A stretch of 64,000 nucleotides of DNA. It comes from Kalmusia sp. IMI 367209 (lineage: Eukaryota > Ascomycota > Dothideomycetes > Pleosporales > Didymosphaeriaceae). Location: NCBI GenBank assembly GCA_027946365.1, contig JAPEUQ010000003.1, forward strand, positions 372,001 through 436,000. Direction: 5' to 3'. The notes beneath the pieces are model-generated. The model was not told the DNA's origin. It was given only the letters and a program-made list of their open reading frames with translations, and ran no database searches. Each line of letters starts with the position of its first letter. The stretch's first letter is position 1. Positions 43,085-55,568 of this stretch are shown here, one piece after another. A program made the position numbers and the translations under genes.

Positions 43085-44287
43085 ATGACCATGGCCGCTG
43101 CGCCGTCGGAGAAGAAGAAGGTATTCCGCGTCCTTAACGACGTCATGAACGAATACTTAGCTCTGGCAGCCGAGCGCTCTGCGTTCAATCATTGCGGGCG
43201 CGACAGCAGGCGCTGTAGAAATTTGTACTTATTGATTCCACTTGCTACACTAGCTCTCGCTGACAATCACAGCAATAACCTACCCCGCCGAATGTATGCG
43301 ACAGCGCCGTCCATTTCCTCTCTCATTGAACATTTCCTAACCGGAGATATAGTCGCTAAAACACGGTCGCAACTCAATCGGCGGTTACCAGATGGAAAGA
43401 AACTTCCATGGCCCCCGTTCGGCAAGCAATGGTACGCCGGGTGCACGACACTCATTATTGGGAATTCACTGAAGGCGGGGATACGTACGTAAACACTGCG
43501 CGGAGCAATTGAGACATCCATCTGACGCGCCACAGGCTTTGTCGCCTTCGACATGTACAAGTCACTCCTTGCAGATGCCGAGGGCAAGGTCTCAGGTCCC
43601 GCCACCGTGATCGCAGGTTTCGGCGCTGGAGCTACCGAGTCGCTGCTGGCCGTGACCCCGTTCGAAAGCATCAAGACGCAGTTGATCGACGACCGTAAAG
43701 CAGCCAACCCTCGCATGCGCGGCTTCCTTCACGGCTCGAGGATAATAGCACAAGAGAAAGGCATACGCGGCTTCTTCCAAGGCTTCGTACCTACAACCGC
43801 ACGGCAGGCTGCCAACTCAGCAGTACGATTCTCTAGCTACACTGCTCTCAAACAAATGGCACAATCATATGTTGCCCCTGGAGAGAAATTGGGGGCGGCG
43901 AGCACATTCGGCCTGGGAGGTCTCGCTGGTGTCATCACCGTGTACACAACGATGCCCATAGACACAGTCAAGACCCGGTTCGTATTCCTTCTATGGTGGC
44001 CTAAAATTTGCTGAAATTAGGTACCAGAATGCAATCGATCGAAGCGCGCAGCGTGTACAAGAATAGTTTCCACTGCGCAGCACAAATCTTCAAAGAAGAA
44101 GGTGTGCTCACTTTCTGGTCTGGTGCCCTCCCTCGTTTAGGACGACTCATCTTGAGTGGGGGCATCGTATTCACTATGTAAGGCCTCGTCCTAGCTTCAC
44201 GTTACATCCGTTGGCTAACCGCGATGCAGGTATGAGAAGTCGATGGAGTTCATGGACAGAGTAGATCCCCACGGGCGTTACATATGA
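43085..44287 (+). CDS. CTP1: Mitochondrial tricarboxylate (citrate) carrier
   Basis: 297-residue mitochondrial carrier exchanging citrate for malate or other tricarboxylates across the inner membrane. Seven exons: 43085-43120, 43170-43224, 43273-43293, 43353-43484, 43536-43977, 44028-44177, 44230-44287; lengths sum to a whole number of codons. All three carrier signatures are present: YPAEFAKTRSQL, TPFESIKTQLIDD and MPIDTVKTRMQS, one per tandem repeat. The context PSALRSIIAGATAGAVE, YAGCTTLIIGNSLKAGIRFVAFD and GALPRLGRLILSGGIVFTMYEK is that of yeast Ctp1. Exon 3 is only 21 nt. Either of two close ATGs (43085 or 43091) may be used. Confidence 0.93.
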
Positions 44288-45773
44288 GATGACTGCAGCC
44301 GAAAATTCCGGACATTTGCCAAGTATTCGATGAGATGTCGAGATTAGTATACCCTACATTGTAGTCATATAGACGAACTGTACAATTACAAAGCGTACAC
44401 AGCAGTGCAAAGCTGATGATCTTGTATCCGATGACGCCAACAGTCTTTCTTCAATCGCGGTTATAGTCAACAATGTGGCCAAGAGCTGAAACGCGCGTTC
44501 AGGATTCAGGATCCGGGTAAGAATAAGGTTGAATATTAGGTGCTTACATAGGGCTGCATATCTAACTTTAGATAAGCTTGCGGTAGAGACGTTGTTTAGA
44601 TTTGCTACCGAAAAAGGTACTCCGACGAGACATTAAACAAAGTAACAGGTTGGGGCTGAGTGGATATTGCGGGGCGAGGGCGATGCGGAATCCGAGCCGC
44701 AACCCTGCTGGACGAGTACGCCTTGTACGCGGGCCCAATCTGAATGGCCACCTGGTCAGTTTTTCCTGTGAACAGTACTAGCATAGGCGTTTTCGAAGGC
44801 GAATTCGCGGCGTGACTATGCGCTCAAGTATACGGCTACTTGCTTCCGCGCCTACATTCTAGGTTAGCACCGAAGTCATTGGCTAGATCGTTTACACAAA
44901 CAAGCAGGGAGTTTAATAAACTTAACAGCGTCCTCTAACCATGCTCTATGTCGAAGGAACGTTTTCGCTTATATTATCCGCATGTGGCAAGTTATGATTA
45001 CTATATACAGGGTCGCGCACTGAGTCGTCGTCGTCGTCGCCGACATCTTAGAGGCTCCTTAGACTTCGACGTGCCCAGGCATCACCCTGGTCGCAGGAGC
45101 CGTTACACAGTGCATCGGGTATCCATCGGTATGCGTACCCGTAGACATCGCCGTCACAATCGTTGAAGCTGAAAGTGCGTCGAGAGCGAGACACCACAAC
45201 GCGATCACATCAGTCAGCGGCAGCGACTTTCTAGCTTACGAGTTAGCATGCAGCTGACAAAGTATACCCGTCTGACGGGCCTCGTATTGTGCACGACTAC
45301 AATCCAATCCCCAAGGACGGCCCCTAGGATTCATAGAGCGCGGTGCCGTCTAGGGGCTGGGCGCTACACGCTACGCGAGTAGGCGACCAGGGACATGAAA
45401 GGAGTCTGAGCGGGATCCAACCGTCACGGTAGTCGAGACGAGCACCGGCAATATCCCACTCACGGACGTACGTTGTGAGGGCAAGGCGCTGCGCATCCTA
45501 GTGTAGATCCGGCATCACATCGTAAGAGATTTCGCAGCTTCGACTACTTGCCGTTGGGGGCTGTCTTGGAACCTGCATAATCCTACATCCGATGCTGAGG
45601 ATAACATTACTGGGGCGGAACACTCTCATATATACTGACATCGCTCCCGGAAACGTCAGATTTGCAGCCTCGTTGATTACCTACTCTCGTGCGTAAGACG
45701 CTACATACGTCCGTAAGACTGCCACCCCCGCATTCTCTTCGTGCGTAGCTGAGGCGATACGGGCGTTCTTGAC
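44288..45773. other. Intergenic region upstream of Zn2Cys6 regulator
   Basis: 1.5 kb without a supported gene. A minus-strand frame around 44590-44830 stays open for about 75 codons but has no recognisable domain. The 3' half should include the promoter of the regulator at 45774. Confidence 0.5.
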
Positions 45774-48572
45774 ATGTCTGGCCCCCTTCCCACCGGATCG
45801 CCTCCTCAAGAGGCCTCTTCCGCCGCTTCGCCTTTCATAACATTCGACAAGAAGCACAAGGAGCATTCTCGTATTCGGCGCCGCAACCGACTGATTACCA
45901 GCTGCCTAGAATGCCGCCGTCGCAAACTCAAGTGCGACAAACAGCAACCATGCACGAATTGCACTCGCTTTTCGCGTCCTTGCGTCTTCATTGCGCCTGC
46001 CCTGGATCCGGAGGCCCAGGCGAAATTGGCCGAGGTGAAGGAAAAGATGGGTTTGCTGGAGAAGACTCTTGAAGACGACGTCGCACGGAGGACCACCCCT
46101 AGCTCGGGGAAACCACTATTCGAGGCACCCAGACTACCGGGACAGGAGCCCGGCCATAGTGACGAGGAAGACGAAGAAGATGCCAAGGACCTCGAATTCA
46201 TCGATATTGCGACAGAGCACGCAACCTACTACGAAGACGAGGGTAACGACGATGTCGTCGACCTCGGCATCGCCATGGGCAAGCTCAGGATAACAGAAAG
46301 AGTAGGCGGCCTAGTTCGCCCCAGGCTATCTGAAGAACTAAACGAAGCGCTCAAACTGGTGCCGGATGTGGACCAATCGTTGAATCCCTACGCCGGCCAA
46401 TCGCCAGATTCCTGGATGAGTCCGTCCAGCGATTTCCTGGCCCCTTCTTCCAGCTTCTATTTTGCTCCGGGCGTCGAAAAGACGTCGTTAATGACCTATC
46501 TCCCGAACAAAGTCCTCGTCGACAAGCTCATAGCACACTACTGGGAAGCCGTGCATCCCATCGTCCGGACCGTCCATCGCCCGTCGTTCGAACGCAAGTA
46601 CGATGCATTTTGGAAGAATATTGCCGCCGGCATCGAGCCGCCGCGGTCATTTCAAGCGGTCCTCTTCGCAGCGCTGCTGAGCTCGGTGGTTTCTTTACCT
46701 ACGGACAGATGCTTGAACGAGTTTGCGGCGGAGAAGCAGGGCTTGGTCGATAATTTTAGATTGGGTTCGGAATCCGCGCTGGCCAGAGCTAACTTCCTGA
46801 GGACGACCAAGCTGGAGACGCTGCAGGCTATTGTCATGTACTTGGTGAGTCTTCCAATCTGGAGCTCCACAACTTTTCATATCTTTACCATATCGTTGAA
46901 GTGAATTTAAGGTGCTGAACAATATCTGACTAAGTCTATAGCTGGCACTCTGTCGAGCAGAGGTCTCACGAGCTCACTCTGCCCTGACCGGAGCCGTCAT
47001 TCGCCTTGCTGAGTGCATGGGCCTGCACCGTGACCCCTCAACCTACTCCTCCAATCCGGTTGAAATTCAAATCCGCCGTCTCATCTGGTATCAAATCTGC
47101 TTCCTCGATCTCCGAACCTGCGAAGCCACAGGTCCGCGTCCACAAATTCGCCGCGATGAATATGATACTCGCTTTCCTCTGAATGTCGATGACGACGAAC
47201 TCGAGCGTGCAGCTCAGCGCGGCGACAACATCACACAAGACAGCAAGTCTTTCACGCATATGACCATCACTCGTATGCGATCAGAATGCTTCGAGATGTA
47301 CCGCATGATATGGGTCGAGCGACCAAAGCTCCAAAGAAAAGCTGAGCCAGGCGAGAAGAAAATGACGCTCACCGGCCTCTTAGGCCGCATACAGTCTTTC
47401 CGCGCAGCCATGGAGAAAGCCTACCTACCCATGATGAGTCGCGCGAATCCCCTACATGCTGTCGCCATGGAAATGTACGGCATGCTCTCCTCCCGTTTAT
47501 ACCTCGCCACCCTACACCCTTTCGCCTCGTCCGACAAGCGCAAGATGCCCGAGCGCCTCCGCCAGATCATGATTTCGAGTTGCATTATGATCGTCGAGCA
47601 TAGCATGAACATCGACCAGCAGCCTGCGCTCTCGCAGTGGAGCTGGTACGTTGGCGCTCTGCACCAGTACCACTCCGCCATGCTCCTACTCTCAGAAATG
47701 TATGTCACGCGTGTCGACGCCGCGCTTTCAGCGCGTATATGGCGTTGTCTCGACTACACCTTCGAGCTCCCCGCCAGCCTAAGCGAAAACGAGAAAATTC
47801 GCTTCCTATTGAGCGAACTGGTCGAGAGAACAGGCTCGTACGCGAGTCTCCGGAGAGTCCGGGCTCCTAGCGACATGCCGCACGTAGGCCCCCGGCCCAA
47901 AACCAGCTCTCACGCATGGCCAAACGGTTCCCCCTTTCAGCACCACGCCAACCTCCACCTTGAAGATCGCGACCATACAGGTTCCGTTACGCCCGCGAGT
48001 AACGGGTACGCCCCGAGTAACAGCCCGTACAGCCAGTACTCTAACCCCCCGCCTGAGCAGCCACAACGAACATTTAACCCTCCCTCTTTGCCTCCTAAGG
48101 GTCCTTTGGGCGCTATTCCGCAGGTCGACTGGGTCTCGGTTGACATGAGTGCGCAGGATCTGAGCCAATTGCCGCCTGTCTCGAATCCTGAGCCGTATAG
48201 CTTCGGGGGCTTTGCGCCGTCGAATCCTACGCCCTCTCCCATCCCGCCTGTATACACGACTTCTGGGGCAGAGAGGGCTGGGACGAGTGCGGCTGCACCG
48301 CTACCGTCACAGGGTGTGACGGCCGGGACGAACACGAGTCCGACGGATGCAATGATTAATGATATCGATTGGGTACGTACCTATCTTCTCTGCGTACATG
48401 CTGGATCAAACTGAATAGGATAATACTGACATCTGATCGGCAGAACGAATGGGATAAACTCTTCGGTAGCGCGCAGATGGGGCCCGGAAACGTCGTCATC
48501 CCTCCATTTACGTTCCCAACTTTTGAGCCGCATGAGTTTCAGTGGTCTGGTGATGGTGGAGGACTTCAATAG
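45774..48572 (+). CDS. Zn2Cys6 fungal-specific transcription factor
   Basis: 876-residue nuclear regulator. Exons are 45774-46844, 46942-48372 and 48444-48572, in phase. The zinc cluster at residues 44-70 has the canonical C-X2-C-X6-C-X5-C-X2-C-X6-C spacing, starting CLECRRRKLKC. It is followed by a short coiled-coil-like helix (KLAEVKEKMGLLEKTLED). The middle-homology domain starts around residue 240 with LVDKLIAHYWEAVHPIVRTVHRPSF and continues with RLAECMGLHRDPS and RRLIWYQICFLDLRTCE. A Pro/Ser/Asn-rich region of about 150 residues and a C-terminal block DWNEWDKLFGS complete it. The target pathway is not evident from the neighbours. Confidence 0.92.
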
Positions 48573-49565
48573 TCCTTTTTTTTTTTTTTAGTTAAATTTG
48601 GGGAAATGAGAGATTGGATATCTGGCGAGCATCGCCGGTGGAGCTTTGGGATTAAGGAGTATATAGCTGTGGACATTGGTTGTAATTACGTTCTTATGGG
48701 TGCATTCATACATGACGTTATACCTACCCGTTAAGCTGTCGCTGTCTCGAAGCTCGAATAGCGGGATTTTCAACCTCTCGTTAGCTGAGCAATGGACTGG
48801 ACTGGCTGGCTGGGCCTTGGACTAGGTGTTTATGCATGATACGTTTAGATGCATCTGTTCTCGAGTACGCTTTATTGGAAGAGGAATGTATGGTGGTGCT
48901 GATTGATTGATCTTTATGGCCTAGGGATGAAATGGCTTTTTCCAAAACTTTGTGGATATGGGTTCTACGGTTTGGGCTTGTGTGAATAGATTGCAACATG
49001 AATCGTCATGTGTTGGAGCGGATAGGTGGCGTACTTTGATATGAAGGCTTTGATCAGATGGATGGCAAGGCTTGTAAAATATAACTCAATCCCAACATCA
49101 TACCTCGTGGTTGGGTTCATCGCCTTTCTTTCTCCATTGCAAGACGATATGCAGAGGTCTGAGCGCAGTGGTCAACCATATGGAAGATTACATGGCGTAA
49201 TAGCAGCACTAGCGCTGACGGAATACTAGAGAACAAATATCATCGATACAATTAGGTCCGACCGGAGCAGGAGCTGCTACGTGGGGGTTCCTATTTCCAG
49301 ACTATGCACTAACTGAAAGGGGTTAGCGCTCACGATAACCTTTGTGAAGTACACCACCCTTACCCTTCGTGTCTTTGTGGAAATATGAGCATCCTGATTG
49401 GTCCTTGGTATGTCCTCGCTCCGAAGTCTACATTTTGAAATTCTTGTCGGTACTTGACGATCAGAATTAATTCCAAATCATCCTTTGCGTGATGTGGACA
49501 TGACGTATACGACTATCACAACTCAAAAGTCTTCCTGATCGACGCTGGGATCTAAAACTAGGAAT
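48573..49565. other. Intergenic region upstream of catalase-like gene
   Basis: About 1 kb with no supported gene. A run of about 13 T lies right after the stop of the regulator gene (from 48574). Confidence 0.55.
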
Positions 49566-50747
49566 GTGAACATCTTCATCATGTCCTTAACGGAAGCGTA
49601 CAACACCGTGAGACGCGCCCTCTCGAGCGCTCCTCCAAATGATGCCTACCTCAGATGGGATGCGGACGGCGTCGAAACACCTAGACCAGGCGAAGAAGAG
49701 ACAGCCCGCAAGATCGGCGAAACAATGAACAAGATGCAGCAACACAACTTTGACCAGCATCGTCATTGCTTCCGCGCCACCCATGTCAAAACCCAGGGCA
49801 TCGTAAAAGGAAAGTTGACTGTGCTGCCGGATTTACCAAAACACTTGCAACAGGGCATGTTCCGCGAACCAGGGAAAACGTACGATATCGCGGCACGCTA
49901 TGCGAATGAACCAGTCTTCCTACAAGCGGACCAAGACCCCGGACCTCGCGGCTTATCGATGAGAGTTTTCAACGTTGCTGGAAAGCGGGTAGAGGGCTCG
50001 GATCCGAACAGCAACACGCAGGATTTCTTCTTCAATAACGCGCCGAGCATCGAACTTACGGATATCGACACGTGCCTGGATGTCATGGAGATGCGGGAAA
50101 AATACTTCGATAGTCCTACGAAACTTGCTGCTGCTACTAGGCTGAGAACGGACGGCCTCAAGCAGGTAGCGCCGTTTATGCTGCCGAATACAAATATGCT
50201 TAATATGAGTTTTTATACGCAAAGCGCTTTTCGGTTTGGCGAGTGGTATGGACATATGGGGCTGTTCCCTGTGCTGGATGGGATGAAGGCGAGGAGCGAG
50301 AAGGTGAAGAATGGGGAGAGCAGAGAGGTGTTGAGGGAGTGGCTTGCGGAGTACTTTGCGACAAACGGGGCGAAGTACGAATTCAGGGTAGGATATCACC
50401 TTTGCTACCTCCCATATCGGGTTACTGATAAAGCAAAGATCCAGCTTGGCACTGCGCCAGATCACCATCCGACTGAAGACGGCTCAGTGGTCTGGGACGA
50501 GGTTACGGCACCTTACCAAACAATTTCGACTGTCGAGTTTGCTCCACAGGTATCCTTGACACCGGAACGTAGAGTGTTCTGGGAAGACCGGATGAGATTG
50601 AGCCCTTGGGACGCCTTGGAGGAGCATCGGCCACTGGGAAGCATTAATCGCCTGAGAAGGATTGTGTACGCTATGAGCAGGCAGAAGAGGGAGAGGGAGA
50701 ACGCAACGCAAACGAAAGCTGTTACAGGTATTGAAGAGATACCATGA
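49566..50747 (+). CDS. Catalase-like heme protein
   Basis: Small catalase-fold protein, about 376 residues after splicing. The frame is open throughout, but 50388-50438 looks like a 51-nt intron (GTAGGA donor, TTACTGAT branch, CAAAG acceptor). Removing it joins KYEFR to IQLGTAPDHHP, the continuation expected in this family. Motifs include HCFRATHVKTQGIVKG, where His73 corresponds to the distal catalase His, then PRGLSMRVF, NTQDFFFNNAP and the C-terminal PLGSINRLRR. It lacks the C-terminal part of true catalases and belongs to the mini-catalase / heme-peroxidase-like group, which may use peroxide or fatty-acid hydroperoxides. The start may be at 49581 (MSLTEAYN). Confidence 0.85.
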   Translation: MNIFIMSLTEAYNTVRRALSSAPPNDAYLRWDADGVETPRPGEEETARKIGETMNKMQQHNFDQHRHCFRATHVKTQGIVKGKLTVLPDLPKHLQQGMFREPGKTYDIAARYANEPVFLQADQDPGPRGLSMRVFNVAGKRVEGSDPNSNTQDFFFNNAPSIELTDIDTCLDVMEMREKYFDSPTKLAAATRLRTDGLKQVAPFMLPNTNMLNMSFYTQSAFRFGEWYGHMGLFPVLDGMKARSEKVKNGESREVLREWLAEYFATNGAKYEFRVGYHLCYLPYRVTDKAKIQLGTAPDHHPTEDGSVVWDEVTAPYQTISTVEFAPQVSLTPERRVFWEDRMRLSPWDALEEHRPLGSINRLRRIVYAMSRQKRERENATQTKAVTGIEEIP

Positions 50748-51136
50748 TTACATTCCATTTCGAAGACTACACCAGATTAGAGGCAAAACAATACTAGGTG
50801 TTCAAAGATTTGTTTCAATAAAGACTATCTGAATCAACCTAGGAGTCATCTTTATGGATGTGGTTATAGACCACAGAGGCCATCATCACCACATTGATGG
50901 AAGATGTAAGGGGTATATAGAGGTTATTCTCTATTCCCACGGTGTCAATAGATTTATGTAGGTACACACAGTATAGATGCTAGAGGAATGGCCAAGACCG
51001 ATAGACGTCCAGCAACCATTTGACCGCCGTTCATCTTATGCTTGATGTTTTTTATTACGCATCTAAAACTTCAAGTGACGCCTATGTACATCGCTAGTAC
51101 CGTGTAGCATTCATACACAACTCAAGAGATCTCAAC
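50748..51136. other. Convergent spacer
   Basis: About 390 bp between converging 3' ends. Nothing recognisable. Confidence 0.5.
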
Positions 51137-51988
51137 TTACTCCAATTTCCTCGCTTGCTCCATATCCTGCTCATTCAACTCTCTCAACACCCCAGTCTCG
51201 GCAACCTTGCCTGTCACAGCTGCTACTCCAACCTCCTTGACATACCCCAACAAGCCAACTTGAGTGAGATAGTACGATACATATTTAGCTTTAACCTCGA
51301 TCAACGTCATGCGCGGGTCGTCTGCGGTCCCATCATGCTTTCCGTCGCCCAAATCGCCAAACCACGCGCTTATCATGGGGCTGTAAATCTCCTTAATGCG
51401 CGGGTCGGTGTTTGAGATTGTGGTCGCGGTTCCGGAGATGGAGATCCAGTCTTGTGTCTTGCTGTCTTGGAAGGTGACTTGTACTTCTTTGTTCTGTTCG
51501 AGGTCGGAGAACTTCTTCGAGTGCGCATTGGCTATAAAAAGGATATCGGGGCCGGAGCGCTTGCCGACAGCCATTGAGCGACCAACGGGGCCTGGAACAT
51601 GGATAGTCAGCCCGGGTGCCACGCTCCATGGATGAGAAAAGGTACACAAATTGGATGATGGTTGCTATCAAGAAGGGTTGAGCTTACCGACGCCATTGCG
51701 GTACGTGTTCAGCATTCCAATTTTCTTTCCGTCTATCATGTTGAATAGGTCCTTAATCTGTTGCTCCTTGGGCGTCTCATTGTCATACTGCTTCGCAACT
51801 GAAGGGTCGGTTTGCGAGTCGACCTCGTTGTGCTTTAGTTGTTCAGGCATGTTGAAGCTAGGTGTAACTGAGAATTGCCTTTGACTATGTATCGTAAAGC
51901 GTGGAGATATCTTAAAAACTGAATGTTTTGTGGGGTAAGAAGAAAAGCGTGTGGAGCACACTGAGCGAAAGACTCTAGCAACGGACAT
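51137..51988 (-). CDS. bli-3-like FMN-binding split-barrel protein
   Basis: 251-residue protein of the pyridoxamine 5'-phosphate oxidase-like / general-stress FMN-binding split-barrel family. It resembles Neurospora bli-3, a blue-light-inducible gene. Exon 1 is 51688-51988, the intron 51592-51687 (GTAAGC to CCAG) and exon 2 51137-51591. Family landmarks are IKDLFNMIDGKKIGMLNT, VGRSMAV, DILFIANAHSKKFSDLEQN, WISISGTA and AWFGDLGDGKHDGTADDPR. An Arg/Ser-rich N-terminus ending RQFSVTPSFN resembles a mitochondrial presequence; an in-frame ATG (MPEQLKHNE) just after it would give a cytosolic form. Flavin binding is expected, not shown. Confidence 0.87.
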
Positions 51989-53307
51989 GATGACCTAAAT
52001 ATAGTGTCGAGTTGAACCTAAGTCGGACCCCGAAACAACCGAAATGATATACTGACTACAGACATGACGTGGCAATGAAGGTGTGGGAGCGGAAATGTAA
52101 TGGATGACGATGGCCTAATTGTTACTCTACGCGTCATGCCAAGAAAACGCGACAAGAAGTAATCCCTCATTTTACAGGAACTCCGGTTAGGCCCTTGTAG
52201 AGGACTTTTGCTATATCATGATCATATGAAATAAATGATATTCCTGGTCTGCGTATGAGGAAAGATCTTGTGAAATTCGCGAGTCGCCACTGTAGATGTC
52301 GCAAAAGGTAAAATATCATTAGTCGTGCCGAGGTACAAATGATTGCCATCGTTTCAAGGCTCATTGGGACACATACCAATGTCACTTAGGAGATAAGTTC
52401 GTATTCGAGGTTGCATACTACGAGTGACGTTGCGAGAGTATTTGTTGTTTCTGCACATGTGAGGAAGGAGCAAGCGCCACATCGATCATGCTCGAAGGGC
52501 GCTAGTACCATTAGGGGCACTATCATCTCCTCTTAGTGTGCGACCGTCGTTCGAACCAGCACACATTATCCTCTCCATCCTTTGACTAAGTGCTTCTATA
52601 TCTTCCTGATATTGTATGGTTTAGTCTAGAAATCCGCTTGAGAATCTGTCTCGATGCCCAGAAACAAACATGAGGATTGATTTCGGGATGCGTTCGGTAA
52701 TGCGCCCACTATGAAGCATTTCGTACCATCCTTTGTTTTTCGTTCGAAGAGTGCAATTAATGGATTAGGTAAGTTATCTATTGTATGTTTTTGCGAAGAC
52801 ACCAATCGCCTTTGAGTACAATGCAACCGAGTGTCTTGCATCTCTCACGATTAGGCCCTGCTGCTTTGGAAGATGGAGTTGCCGTGCTCAAGCATATCTT
52901 ACGTAAACCATCCTCATTAAAGACACTTCTAAATAGTACCTACGGAAATATAGTCAGTAGACTAGTCTCGCTACATCGCTAGGAAGTTGTCGTCTTAATC
53001 GTACAGTGACCCCGATGTGGAGGAGTGACGCATGTACAAATATTGAGATAGGTGGTGCAGGAGAAGTTTAGGATGGACAAGAAGAAAAGTGGATGATTTA
53101 GTGCCAGTATATTTCGTCAAAGAGCTTGAAAATATAATTCTTTATTGTAGTTCACAATTAAATACTGCCCCATCCTGCTGATACTTGTAATAAGACCCAA
53201 GATGAGTGATGGGTAATGAAATGACTGACTGCTATTGTAACATGAAGATGATCAATTTGGCAATATCAACCATCTGCAAGACAACCCAGAGCCAAAAAGG
53301 CTCGTTT
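51989..53307. other. Gene-free stretch
   Basis: About 1.3 kb, fairly AT-rich, with no supported gene and no clear repeat. Confidence 0.5.
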
Positions 53308-55211
53308 TCAGGCAGATTTTAATATGGCGTCAACAATTTTGGCAATGGCCCATACTTTTTCTTCCTCAAACTTCCTTCCTACGATCTGGACCCCAACTGG
53401 AGCACCGTCATATTTCTCCAGGTCATCTAAGAGGCTTTTGTCAGCTTTTACAAAGATATCGCTTACTTAAAATACGTACATGCATCCCAATTTTTACCAT
53501 CAACCTCATTGAGCGGTTCATAGTTAGGGTCGGCTAAGTCGACAAACTTATCCGCTTTGGTTACTGGAATGACGACAGCGCTATAATCCAATAGATTGAT
53601 TGCCTCGGTGTATGCTTTACTGCGTTAAGACTTTGTAACTATGAAAAGAATTGAAGAGATTACCTGCGTGAAAGTATTTACCAGGTATGACAGCCGCATG
53701 CGGAGCTACCGGCATAATCACAGCGTCCACAAGCTGACCATCTTCAGAAGCTGTGAGATTCCAGTAGTCTGAGTATGCTGCTTCATAGTCTCTTCCTTCA
53801 ACAGTCAGGTCTTGATACGTAAGAAGTGATAGTGGGTCCTTGAGACGGAAAGAATCTCGGAGAGGAGGTATGAGCGGTTCGCCAGAAAGGTCAAGCTGCC
53901 TGTGAATGTCATATCCTCCGTCCGCTTTCAAGAATGCAAGATGGACCCTTTCTGCGGTGCGCTGGTTTGGTGGATCCCACTCGACAATCTTGTGTCCGGC
54001 TTTCTTTACAGCGTCCACGACGATGCGAAGTCCGCGCGCGATTGGCGGATGTGGCGTGACGACCTTATCCGTCCAATATATTCCCAATTTGAGAGGAGTC
54101 TGGCCGTTCGCGCTTCCGTCCTCTTTTGCTCTTGTCAAGGTGTCGTCTGCGATTTTCTGTTTCCATGGGATTGGTACGAGATTGGGATCCTTCAACCAAG
54201 GCTGAGTTGAGATGAGGGAGCTAAATACGGCATGTATGACATCGAGAGATGTTCCCATAATGCCGACTGTTGACGGGTACGTAGTTTCTCCTGGGATCAC
54301 GTTTGCCACGTTCCGGTACGAGAGTCTCGTATGCGTCGGCTTGAGGGAATATATGCCGTTGAAAGCGGCTGGGATGCGTACTGAACCGCCGATGTCAGTA
54401 CCTAATCCTACCAGACTGCCACGCAGAGCCTGGAGAGCGCCCTCGCCTCCTGAAGAGCCACCGCAGGAGAGATTTCGATTGAATGGGTTGAGTGTGGTGC
54501 CAATGAGATTATTGACCGTTTCGCCTAGGAAGAGAGTTTGGGGTAGGCTAGTTTTACAATAAAGCACCGCGCCCAGGCTCAAGAGTTCTGAGACGACCTG
54601 GCTGTTAACATTGTGCACCAGCTTCTCGTCGCGACTGCCCTCGTAGGTATCCAGCCAGCCAATGTATCCCATCGACGTGTCGTATCCTTTAACATGGAAC
54701 TGATCCTTGAGACTGATGGGCAGGCCATGGAGGGGACCAACGGTGGTGCCATGCTCCCGATAGTGGCGGTCGAGCTCGTCGGCCCGCTCAAGCGCTTGCT
54801 CGAAGAAGATTTCGTGCAAGTTGTTGTTCTGCGTGAGTCCACGTTAGCCGCTGCATTATACATATTGTCTTCGTAATACACTTTCATATTCCATAGTTGG
54901 TGTTATACGGGGTGTAGTAGACCTACGATTTGATGGGCAATGGCAGCTGTCTTGCAGAAAGCCAGGGCCGCCATCTTCGCCGTTACGGTGCCATTGGCGA
55001 GCTTCGCTAGCAGCGCTGTTGCCTCTTCCTTGATGATTTCCAGCTCTTCGGGGTCAAGGAACTGCTCGATGAAGGGTCCCGTAAGGTCACGCTGATTGGC
55101 GGCTAGCTCGAGCTGCTCCTTAGATAGCCGCCACTCGGGCACGATCTTGGCCATGGTGGCGCGAACTTTCGCTTCGGCGCGCGACTGCCACGGCTTTTTG
55201 GGTTGCTTCAT
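53308..55211 (-). CDS. Amidase-signature-family hydrolase
   Basis: 567-residue amidase (fatty-acid-amide-hydrolase / acetamidase branch), hydrolysing carboxamides to acid plus ammonia or amine. Exons are 54927-55211, 53664-54828, 53480-53614 and 53308-53426; phases agree throughout. The Ser-cisSer-Lys triad is intact: Lys136 in ISLKDQF, cis-Ser220 in CGGSSGGEG, nucleophile Ser244 in GLGTDIGGSVRIP. The N-terminal helical part (RLSKEQLELAANQ) and the C-terminal GAPVGVQIVGRKFEEEKV are typical. Start MKQPKKPWQSRAEAK at 55211 is chosen because the further upstream frame has no conserved sequence. It is transcribed in tandem with the MFS permease and sits 3 kb from the DAO-type gene. Confidence 0.92.
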
Positions 55212-55568
55212 GATGTCTTCTTTGCGTACCGATTGTGTAGGTGTTTGAGTGTGGGTGAAGCGCTTTGGTGTTCTCGCTACCGTAATGCAGCCTGCAAACG
55301 ACTGTGGTGAACAGGCAGTAACCACCGCGCTAGCGACATCCCTGTTACACCGCCTGGCACAAAGAAAGTTATAGCTTTGCAACATTGATAATAAAACTTT
55401 AGAATTGATTTTTTCATTGCACGGAATGGTTTAGCTATTCTGTACAGAGAAGGTGTACATATGCATATATAGAACCCTAGCATTCGCCTTTGCAACTACG
55501 CAATACAATAGTGCATATGACCAGTACAGGTTTTTAACGATAGCTGTACAATCGATATCCACAAAAGA
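55212..55568. other. Spacer between permease and amidase genes
   Basis: 357 bp; holds the 3' end of the permease transcript and the promoter of the amidase gene (same strand). Confidence 0.5.

Noticed and set aside
44641..44760. Possible tRNA-like T-arm on the minus strand
   Set aside because: The GGCTCGGATTCC stretch resembles a T-loop, but no matching acceptor, D-arm or anticodon arm could be folded.
44590..44830. Minus-strand frame of about 75 codons reading MLVLFTGKTDQVAIQ and onward
   Set aside because: Composition is protein-like, but there is no domain, no partner exon and no homology I recognise.
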